NCBI RefSeq assembly: GCF_000701705.1
Contig: NZ_JNJP01000094.1
Coordinates: 1-12,903, forward strand
DNA length: 12,903 bases
Direction: 5' to 3'
From: Bilophila wadsworthia ATCC 49260
GTDB lineage: Bacteria > Desulfobacterota > Desulfovibrionia > Desulfovibrionales > Desulfovibrionaceae
Below, one piece after another: positions 6,278 through 12,606 of this stretch. Numbering within the stretch: the stretch's first letter is position 1; the number at the start of each line of letters is the position of its first letter. Position numbers and translations under genes: made by a program. The notes beneath the pieces are model-generated. The model saw only the letters and a program-made list of their open reading frames with translations. It did not search any database and was not told the origin of the DNA.

Positions 6278-8200
6278 GTGGCGATAAAACGCACTCTCCA
6301 GCAATGGAGTGTGGAAGATTCCACCGAACTGTACGGCATCCGTAACTGGGGGGCCGGCTACTTCGGCGTTTCGCCCGAGGGCGATGTCGTGATTTATCCT
6401 TCCGGCGAAAACAAGGGCGTGGCCGTCAGCGTCCCCGAGGTCATTCGGGGTATGCGCGAGCGTGGCTACGACATGCCGGTCCTGTTGCGCATTGAAAACA
6501 TTCTTGATTCGCAGATCACCCTGCTGCACGAGTCGTTCCGCAAGGCCATCGCCTCGCTCGGCTACAAGGGCGAATACCGCGGCGTCTTCCCCATTAAGGT
6601 GAACCAGCAGCAGCATACGGTCGAGAAGATCGCCCAGTTCGGCTCGCGCTTTCACCACGGCCTCGAAGTCGGTTCCAAAGCCGAACTCATTTCCGCCATT
6701 TCCCAGCTCAAAGACCCGGAAGCCTGCCTCATCTGCAACGGCTACAAGGACGAGGAGTTCATCGACCTCGGCCTCTCCGCCGTACGCATGGGGTTCAAGT
6801 GCATTTTCGTCATGGAAATGCCCGGCGAGCTGGAGCTGATCCTCGAACGCTCCGCCGCGCTCGGCGTGCGCCCGCTCCTCGGCGTGCGCGTCAAGCTCAT
6901 CACCAAGGGCAGCGGCCACTGGGCCGGTTCCTGCGGCGAACGCTCCGCCTTCGGCCTGACCACGGCGCAGGTGGTGGATATCGTGGACACCCTGAAGCAG
7001 CACGACATGCTCGACTGCCTCCAGCTCCTGCACTACCACCTTGGTTCGCAGGTCCCCAACATCCGCGACATCCGTACCGCCGTCATGGAGAGCACCCGCG
7101 TCTATGCGGGCCTCGTGCAGGAAGGCGCGAAGATGGGGTATCTCGACCTCGGCGGCGGCCTCGCCGTGGACTACGACGGCTCGCACACCAACTATGTGAG
7201 CAGCCGCAACTATTCGATGGACGAATACTGTACCGACGTCGTGGAAGCGGTCATGACCATCCTCGACCAGCAGGGCATCGAACACCCGCACATCGTTACG
7301 GAATCGGGCCGCGCCACCGTGGCCTACTATTCCATCCTTCTGTTCAACATCCTCGACGTGAGCATCGCCGAAACGGGCGAGAGCATCCCCGATGTCCTGC
7401 CCGAAGACGTGCCGGAACCGGTGGTCAACCTCCGTGAAGTCTTGCAGGGCCTGTCCGTCCGCAACCTTCAGGAGTGCTACAACGACGCCGTCTACTACCG
7501 GGACGAAATGCGCCAGCTGTTCATAACCGGACGCGTTACGCTCCGGCAGCGGACGCTCGCGGACAAGTACTTCTGGGCGATCATCAACCGCATCGCCGAG
7601 GAAAAGGAAAAGCTCAAGCACACGCCCAAGGAACTCGCGGACATCGACAGCACGCTTGCCGACATCTACTACGGCAATTTCAGCGTGTTCCAGTCACTCC
7701 CCGACGCGTGGGCCATCGATCAGCTGTTCCCGGTCATGCCGGTGCACCGCCTGACGGAATTCCCGTCCCGCAAGGCGGTCATTTCGGATATCACCTGCGA
7801 CAGCGACGGGCGCATCGACAAGTTCATCGACCCGCAGGGTATGCGCACTTCCCTCGATCTGCATCCCCTTGTGGACGGCGATGAATATTATCTCGGCGTG
7901 TTCCTTGTGGGCGCGTATCAGGAAACCCTCGGCGACCTGCACAACCTGCTCGGGGACACCAACGTCGTGTCCATCCGCATCAGCGAGGACGGCTCCTACC
8001 AGTTCGTCCGCGAGATACGGGGCGACTCCGTGGCCGACATCCTCGACTATGTGGAATACGATCCGCGGCGCATCCTCGAGGATCTCCGTGAAGCCGCCGA
8101 ACGGGCCGTACGTGAAAAGCGAATCACGCCCTCGGAGCGTTACAAGATCCTGCAAACCTTTGAAGACGGTTTGCGCGGCTATACGTACTTCGAGCGGTAG
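6278..8200 (+). CDS. speA: Biosynthetic arginine decarboxylase (arginine to agmatine)
   Basis: SpeA is a PLP-dependent fold-III (alanine racemase-like) decarboxylase that converts arginine to agmatine and CO2, the entry step to putrescine and spermidine. The 640 residues fit the SpeA family (about 630-660). Seen: the N-terminal WSVEDSTELYGIRNWGAGYF; the PLP lysine K107 in FPIKVNQ; HHGLEVGSKAEL; the phosphate-binding glycines in LGGGLAVDYDGS (292-294); TESGRATVAYYS; and the C-terminal catalytic-cysteine motif CDSDG (507-511). The start is a GTG at 6278, with GAGAGG 9 nt upstream. No in-frame ATG lies nearby and the family N-terminus starts here. A strong promoter and a structured leader precede it. 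The carboxynorspermidine synthase gene follows after 221 nt. No agmatinase or agmatine deiminase gene is adjacent. Confidence 0.96.
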   Translation: MAIKRTLQQWSVEDSTELYGIRNWGAGYFGVSPEGDVVIYPSGENKGVAVSVPEVIRGMRERGYDMPVLLRIENILDSQITLLHESFRKAIASLGYKGEYRGVFPIKVNQQQHTVEKIAQFGSRFHHGLEVGSKAELISAISQLKDPEACLICNGYKDEEFIDLGLSAVRMGFKCIFVMEMPGELELILERSAALGVRPLLGVRVKLITKGSGHWAGSCGERSAFGLTTAQVVDIVDTLKQHDMLDCLQLLHYHLGSQVPNIRDIRTAVMESTRVYAGLVQEGAKMGYLDLGGGLAVDYDGSHTNYVSSRNYSMDEYCTDVVEAVMTILDQQGIEHPHIVTESGRATVAYYSILLFNILDVSIAETGESIPDVLPEDVPEPVVNLREVLQGLSVRNLQECYNDAVYYRDEMRQLFITGRVTLRQRTLADKYFWAIINRIAEEKEKLKHTPKELADIDSTLADIYYGNFSVFQSLPDAWAIDQLFPVMPVHRLTEFPSRKAVISDITCDSDGRIDKFIDPQGMRTSLDLHPLVDGDEYYLGVFLVGAYQETLGDLHNLLGDTNVVSIRISEDGSYQFVREIRGDSVADILDYVEYDPRRILEDLREAAERAVREKRITPSERYKILQTFEDGLRGYTYFER

Positions 8201-8205
8201 GAGGA

Positions 8206-8226
8206 CCGGGGGACGCCGTCCCCCGG
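8206..8226. repeat. Perfect GC hairpin directly after speA
   Basis: CCGGGGGAC (8206-8214) pairs perfectly with GTCCCCCGG (8218-8226) around GCC, 5 nt past the speA stop codon. No U-tract follows (CCCCTTGACC), so it is more likely to stabilise the speA mRNA end or partly attenuate than to terminate fully. Confidence 0.55.
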
Positions 8227-8330
8227 CCCCTTGACCCGGCTATTGGTTGACGGCTGTTTGGGTGGCATAACGATTTTTTGTTGCATAGCAGTCCCCGGAG
8301 GGGCTTTCCCCGAAGCGCACGGCATACCGT

Positions 8331-8396
8331 GGCGGGAGCGGCGCAGCCGCTGCCGCCTTCGCGCTGAGGGGGCGGGAGTCATTCCCCCAGCCCGCC
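8331..8396. repeat. GC palindromes in the speA to carboxynorspermidine synthase spacer
   Basis: GGCGGGAGCGGC (8331-8342) pairs with GCCGCTGCCGCC (8346-8357) around GCA with one mismatch. Next to it a G-run (8368-8372) can pair with CCCCC (8384-8388), or alternatively GGCGGG (8371-8376) with CCCGCC (8391-8396). The style resembles 2140-2189. The rest of the 221-nt spacer has two TTGAC half-sites 16 nt apart (8231 and 8247) and an AT-rich patch (8266-8285), but no convincing -10 at proper spacing. Confidence 0.5.
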
Positions 8397-8421
8397 GGAA
8401 GGCATTCAAAAGGAGAAAAGA

Positions 8422-9609
8422 ATGGCACGAGTTCTTATTATCGGCGCGGGCGGCGTCGGCAGCGTTGTGGCGCACAAGTGCGCGCAGAATCCCGAAGTTT
8501 TCACCGAGATCATGCTGGCGAGCCGCACGGTTTCCAAGTGCGACGCCATTGCCGCGAGCATCAAGGAACGCACGGGCCGCATCATCGAGACGGCGCGCGT
8601 GAACGCCGACGACGTGCCCGAGCTGGTGGCGCTGATCAAGCGCTACAAGCCCGTCATGGTGATCAACGTGGCCCTGCCGTATCAGGATCTCACCATCATG
8701 GACGCCTGCCTTGAAGCGGGCGTGCACTACATGGACACTGCCAACTACGAACCGCTGGATGTGGCGAAGTTCGAATACAAATGGCAGTGGGCCTATCAGC
8801 AGAAATTCAAGGACGCCGGACTGATGGCCCTGCTCGGCAGCGGTTTCGATCCCGGCGTGACCAACGTGTTCGCGGCCTATGCCCAGAAGCACCTGTTCGA
8901 CGAGATCCACGTCCTCGACATCATCGACTGCAACGCGGGCGATCACGGGCAGCCCTTCGCCACGAACTTCAACCCGGAAATCAACATCCGCGAAGTGACC
9001 GCCAAGGGCCGTTACTGGGAACGCGGCGAGTGGGTGGAAACCGATCCGCTTTCGTGGTCCATGACCTACGATTTCCCGGACGGCATCGGGCCCAAGAAGT
9101 GCTTCCTCATGTACCACGAGGAGCTTGAATCCCTCGTCCAGAACCTCAAGGGCATCCGTCGCGCCCGTTTCTGGATGACCTTCTCCGAGAACTACCTGAA
9201 CCACCTCAAGGTGCTCGGCAACGTCGGTATGACCGGCATCGAGCCCGTGGAATTCCAGGGCCAGCAGATCGTGCCCATCCAATTCCTCGGCAAGCTCCTG
9301 CCCGATCCGGCCTCCCTCGGCCCGCTGACCAAGGGCAAGACCTGCATCGGCTGCGTGATGAAGGGCGTGAAGGACGGCAAGGAAAAGTCCGCCTACATCT
9401 ACAATATCTGCGATCACGAAGCCTGCTACGCCGAAGTCGGCAGCCAGGCCATTTCCTACACCACCGGCGTGCCCGCCATGATCGGCGCCATGATGATGGT
9501 GACCGGCAAGTGGATGCAGCCCGGCGTCTGGAACATGGAACAGCTCGATCCCGATCCGTTCATGGAGCAGCTCAACCTCCGCGGCCTCCCTTGGGTCGTG
9601 CAGGAGTAG
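8422..9609 (+). CDS. Carboxynorspermidine synthase/dehydrogenase (saccharopine dehydrogenase family)
   Basis: This enzyme (CASDH, Lys1-like) condenses aspartate beta-semialdehyde with putrescine or 1,3-diaminopropane and reduces the Schiff base with NAD(P)H. The product is carboxyspermidine or carboxynorspermidine. The 395-residue protein opens with a Rossmann motif, VLIIGAGGVGSVVAHKCAQN, followed by LASRTVSKCDAIA. Then come GVHYMDTANYEP, GSGFDPGVTNVFAAYAQ and NPEINIREVTAKGRYW, typical of bacterial CASDH rather than yeast lysine-pathway enzymes. AGGAG lies 7 nt before the ATG at 8422. The functional call is supported by speA upstream and nspC downstream. The gene does not run directly into nspC: 359 nt with the hairpin element lie between them. 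A saccharopine dehydrogenase role in lysine metabolism is possible but less likely. Confidence 0.9.
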   Translation: MARVLIIGAGGVGSVVAHKCAQNPEVFTEIMLASRTVSKCDAIAASIKERTGRIIETARVNADDVPELVALIKRYKPVMVINVALPYQDLTIMDACLEAGVHYMDTANYEPLDVAKFEYKWQWAYQQKFKDAGLMALLGSGFDPGVTNVFAAYAQKHLFDEIHVLDIIDCNAGDHGQPFATNFNPEINIREVTAKGRYWERGEWVETDPLSWSMTYDFPDGIGPKKCFLMYHEELESLVQNLKGIRRARFWMTFSENYLNHLKVLGNVGMTGIEPVEFQGQQIVPIQFLGKLLPDPASLGPLTKGKTCIGCVMKGVKDGKEKSAYIYNICDHEACYAEVGSQAISYTTGVPAMIGAMMMVTGKWMQPGVWNMEQLDPDPFMEQLNLRGLPWVVQE

Positions 9610-9639
9610 TTTGGAATTGGAAGGCTGATTGAGAAAGAC

Positions 9640-9946
9640 TTGGAGGGGGCGGGGGAACTTTTCTGAAGAAAAGCTTCCCCCGCCCCCTCCAAACCTCCCC
9701 CACCCCTTCCAAAGACTTTTGTAAAGGTCGATGCCGGGCTGGGCGGCTTGTCGTCTGGCCCTTATCAATGCGTCCCCCGGTGTTTCACCAAAAAGAACCC
9801 CCTCGCAATTGCTCCCTCAAGGCCCGCCGGGAAAGCTCCCGAACAGGGATTCGATAACGTCGAAAGTCTTTGAAGGAGGAGAGGAGGGGGTCGGGGGAGG
9901 GGAGGAGGAAACTTTCTCCAGAAAGTTTCCTCCTCCCCTCCCCCGA
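9640..9946 (+). repeat. Complete copy of the dispersed hairpin element (copy 2), between the two spermidine genes
   Basis: The left hairpin (9640-9692) pairs 9640-9657 with 9675-9692, then CTTTTCT (9658-9664) with AGAAAAG (9667-9673), with one bulged C at 9674. The right hairpin (9891-9946) is a perfect 27-bp stem (9891-9917 with 9920-9946) with core AAACTTTCT/AGAAAGTTT. Inside them lie the inverted repeats CAAAGACTTT (9710-9719) and AAAGTCTTTG (9863-9872), 163 bp end to end. The segment 9711-9795 is about 75 % identical by eye to 12680-12765, and 9845-9877 closely matches the right end of copy 3. No transposase or open frame with protein character is inside. It fills most of the 359-nt gap and ends 22 nt before the nspC ATG. 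Confidence 0.8.
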
Positions 9947-9968
9947 TAAACCCATTCCCCCACTTCCT

Positions 9969-11189
9969 ATGACCGAAACCTATCTTGAACAGTTGAAGCC
10001 GGAGCGGTTCCCGTCGCCGGGCTTCGTTGTGGACGAGGCGAAGCTGCGTTCGAACGTGGCGATTCTGGACGAAGTGCAGCGGCGCACGGGCGCGAAGATC
10101 CTGATGGCCCTGAAATGCTTCGCCATGTGGGACGTTTTCCCGATCATTTCCCGCAGCGGGGAAGGCGCGCTGTACGGCTGTTGCGCCAGTTCGCCCGACG
10201 AAGCCCGGCTTGCTAGGGAATGCTTCGGCGGCGAAGTCCATGCGTTCGCGGCGGGCTACTCGGAAGCTGACATGGTGGAACTGCTCGAAACGGTCGATCA
10301 TGTGCTGTTCAATTCCTTCGCGCAGTGGGAACGCTTCAAGGGCATGGTCGAAGCCAAGAATGCCGGACGCGCGACGCCCATCGAATGCGGCATCAGGGTG
10401 AACCCCGAGCATTCCGAGGGCGCTGTGCCCATGTACGATCCCTGCGCTCCGGGCTCCCGGCTCGGCGTGCGGCTGCGGGAGTTCGAGCGTTTTGCGTCCG
10501 CCGGGGGCTGCCCCGCCCAGACGCCGCCTCCCGGCCTCAAGGGGCTTTCGGGGCTGCATTTCCATACCTTGTGCGAACAGGGCGCGGACGCGCTGGATAG
10601 GACGCTCAAGGCGTTTGAGATGAAGTTCGGGCGGTACTTGAAGGGCCTCAAGTGGATGAACTTCGGCGGCGGCCACCATATCACCAAAGAAGGCTACGAC
10701 ATTGACCTGCTCTGCAAATGCATCGAGCGGGTGCGTGACCGCTACGGAGTGCAGGTCTACCTTGAGCCCGGCGAGGCCGTGGCCCTGAACGCGGGCGTGC
10801 TGGTGTCCACCGTGCTCGACGTGGTGCGGGCGGATATGCCCGTGGCGATTCTGGACACTTCGGCGGCGACGCACATGCCGGACGTTCTGGAAATGCCGTA
10901 CCGCCCGATGGTCATTGGTTCCGGCGAGCCCGGCGAAAAGCGTTGGAATTGCCGTCTTGCGGGCAAGTCCTGCCTCGCGGGGGACGTGATCGGCGAATAC
11001 AGTTTCGACGAGCCGCTCAAGGCCGGGGACAGGCTGGTCTTTACGGACATGGCGATTTACAGCATGGTGAAGACCACGACTTTTAACGGTCTGCGTCTGC
11101 CCTCCATCGTGCGCTGGAACCCGGAAACCGACGGGACGCGGCTTGTCCGGGAATTCGGCTACGAAGATTTCAAGATGCGGTTGTCCTGA
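9969..11189 (+). CDS. nspC: Carboxynorspermidine/carboxyspermidine decarboxylase
   Basis: NspC (CANSDC) is a PLP-dependent fold-III decarboxylase that removes CO2 from carboxyspermidine or carboxynorspermidine to give spermidine or norspermidine. It is the last step of the SAM-independent route. The 406-residue product has the family start PSPGFVVDEAKLRSN; the PLP lysine K49 in ILMALKCFAMW; GLHFHTLCEQGAD; the glycine-rich NFGGGHHITKEGYD; LEPGEAV; and AATHMPDVLEMPYRP. The ATG at 9969 gives a normal N-terminus, but no Shine-Dalgarno precedes it: the upstream 22 nt are pyrimidine-rich and follow a 27-bp hairpin. An in-frame TTG at 9870 lies inside the repeat element, has no better ribosome binding site and adds non-family residues, so it was not used. 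The stop overlaps the next start (TGATG). Confidence 0.93.
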   Translation: MTETYLEQLKPERFPSPGFVVDEAKLRSNVAILDEVQRRTGAKILMALKCFAMWDVFPIISRSGEGALYGCCASSPDEARLARECFGGEVHAFAAGYSEADMVELLETVDHVLFNSFAQWERFKGMVEAKNAGRATPIECGIRVNPEHSEGAVPMYDPCAPGSRLGVRLREFERFASAGGCPAQTPPPGLKGLSGLHFHTLCEQGADALDRTLKAFEMKFGRYLKGLKWMNFGGGHHITKEGYDIDLLCKCIERVRDRYGVQVYLEPGEAVALNAGVLVSTVLDVVRADMPVAILDTSAATHMPDVLEMPYRPMVIGSGEPGEKRWNCRLAGKSCLAGDVIGEYSFDEPLKAGDRLVFTDMAIYSMVKTTTFNGLRLPSIVRWNPETDGTRLVREFGYEDFKMRLS

Positions 11190-11941
11190 TGTCGAAAGAA
11201 AAGCTCTCCTATGCGCAGCAGGTCTGCGTCAAAAGCGCGGGAAAGGCCATGCAGCGCACCGGGATGGTCGGCCCCGGCGCGAAGGTCGGGGTCGCCGTTT
11301 CGGGCGGCGTGGACAGCTGGGTGCTGCTGGAAGTGCTCCGGCGGCGCCAGCGCATCGTGCCGTTCCGGTTCGACATCATGGCGATCCATCTGAATCCCGG
11401 CTTTGATGCGGAAAACCACGCGCCGCTCGTCGAGTATCTGGCGAAACACGGCGTTGCGGGCCACATCGAAGTCACGGATCACGGCCCGCGCGGGCATTCG
11501 CCGGAAAACCGCCGCAATTCCGCCTGTTTCTACTGTGCCATGCTGCGCCGCACCCGGCTGTTCGAGGTATGCCAGCGGTACGGGCTGACCCATCTCGCCT
11601 TCGGGCACAACGCCGACGATCTGGTTACGACGTTCTTCATGAACCTTGTCCAGAACGGGCGCGTTGAGGGCATGGGCATGTGCGACGACTTTTTCAAGGG
11701 GGCGCTTAAAGTCATCCGGCCTCTGCTTCTGGTGGAAAAGCCGGATATCATCAAAGCGGCGCGGCGCTGGGAGCTGCCCGTCTGGTCGAATCCCTGCCCT
11801 TCCGCCGGGAAGACCAACCGGGCGAATTTCCAAGCCAAGATCGACGCGCTGCACGGCGGCGACAAGATGCTCAAGACAAACCTTTTCAACGGGTTGTGCC
11901 GCTGGCAGCTGGCGCAGTCCGAAAGCGGGAACAAGGCATGA
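11189..11941 (+). CDS. TtcA-like PP-loop tRNA thiolation protein
   Basis: TtcA-family enzymes activate a tRNA cytidine (C32 in E. coli) with ATP and install sulfur using a [4Fe-4S] cluster. The 250-residue product has the PP-loop VSGGVDS (37-43; E. coli TtcA has SGGKDS), the cluster motif CFYCAMLRR with C113 and C116, FGHNADD (138-144), and a third cysteine, C203, in NPCPSAGKTNR. The last is equivalent to the third cluster ligand of TtcA. It is shorter than E. coli TtcA (about 310), so a related substrate or base is possible. Its ATG shares one base with the nspC stop, and its end overlaps the next gene by 4 nt, so the three are probably translated together. All catalytic motifs are intact. 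Confidence 0.82.
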   Translation: MSKEKLSYAQQVCVKSAGKAMQRTGMVGPGAKVGVAVSGGVDSWVLLEVLRRRQRIVPFRFDIMAIHLNPGFDAENHAPLVEYLAKHGVAGHIEVTDHGPRGHSPENRRNSACFYCAMLRRTRLFEVCQRYGLTHLAFGHNADDLVTTFFMNLVQNGRVEGMGMCDDFFKGALKVIRPLLLVEKPDIIKAARRWELPVWSNPCPSAGKTNRANFQAKIDALHGGDKMLKTNLFNGLCRWQLAQSESGNKA

Positions 11942-12597
11942 TCGGCAAACTCCGCAAGGCTATCGAGCGCAAGCTTTCGGTTCAGGACGTTCTTTCCTAC
12001 TCCGCGATCACGTTGCAGCGCCACTGGTCGAAGGATTGGGGCACGCTGGCCCTGCGGCTCAAGGCGTTGCTGTTCGGCGTTGAGGTCGGGCCAGGCGTTA
12101 CGGCGTGCGGTTCGGTGATCCTTGGGCGGTGGCCCGGCAGCCATATCCGCCTCGGCGCGGGGTGCAGCCTGATTTCCTCCTCGCGGCGCGCCACTGCCTC
12201 CACGCTGTACGCGCCCGTCCGTCTCCGCACCTATGCGCCCACGGCCCGCATCGATCTGGCGGAAGGCGTCCAGCTCAGCGGCACGGCGATCACGGCGCGC
12301 TCGTGCACCATTTCCATCGGCAAGGATACGATGGTGGGCCCGAACTGCGTGATCACGGATTCCGATTTCCACGCGCACTGGCCCGCCGAGACGCGGCACA
12401 TCGAACCGGCCTTTGAGCTGGATCGCGGCGTATCCATCGGCGCGAACGTCTGGATCGGCATGAATTCCCTTATCCTCAAGGGCGTGACCATCGGGGATGG
12501 GGCCATAGTCGCCGCCGGGTCCGTCGTCGTCCGTGACGTCCCTCCAAAGGCCGTCGTCGCCGGGGTACCCGCCAAGGTTGTGAAGGTTGGGGAGTGA
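11938..12597 (+). CDS. Hexapeptide-repeat (left-handed beta-helix) acyltransferase
   Basis: This 219-residue protein is of the WbbJ/maltose O-acetyltransferase type; such enzymes usually move an acetyl group from acetyl-CoA to a sugar or other small acceptor. An N-terminal helical part (about 1-45) precedes imperfect hexapeptide turns from about residue 48. The active-site segment DSDFHAHW contains H145 and H147. The C-terminal helix-coil reads VSIGANVWIGMNSLILKGVTIGDGAIVAAGSVV and then VPPKAVVAGVPAKVVK, the classic end of the family. The start chosen is the ATG at 11938, which overlaps the upstream stop (ATGA). A 14-codon longer start at 11896 would reach into the upstream gene. The acceptor is unknown; neighbours suggest neither an envelope sugar cluster nor a defined partner. 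A copy of the hairpin element follows within 10 nt. Confidence 0.88.
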   Translation: MIGKLRKAIERKLSVQDVLSYSAITLQRHWSKDWGTLALRLKALLFGVEVGPGVTACGSVILGRWPGSHIRLGAGCSLISSSRRATASTLYAPVRLRTYAPTARIDLAEGVQLSGTAITARSCTISIGKDTMVGPNCVITDSDFHAHWPAETRHIEPAFELDRGVSIGANVWIGMNSLILKGVTIGDGAIVAAGSVVVRDVPPKAVVAGVPAKVVKVGE

Positions 12598-12606
12598 TGG
12601 GAAGCA

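Noticed and set aside
6248..7621. 457-codon minus-strand frame antisense to speA
   Set aside because: It is a shadow of speA with a typical antisense composition. speA itself has clear family motifs throughout.
8179..9768. 529-codon minus-strand frame antisense to the carboxynorspermidine synthase
   Set aside because: It starts inside the hairpin element and has shadow composition with no domain.
9640..9946. Complete insertion sequence or CRISPR array
   Set aside because: No transposase frame lies inside the 307-bp element and there are no regularly spaced direct repeats. The structure is paired hairpins with inverted repeats.
9870..9968. N-terminal extension of nspC from a TTG at 9870
   Set aside because: The extra 33 residues encode the repeat hairpin, have no family counterpart and no Shine-Dalgarno. 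The ATG at 9969 gives the normal N-terminus.
9765..10874. 369-codon minus-strand frame antisense to nspC
   Set aside because: It is a shadow frame overlapping the repeat element and has no conserved motifs.
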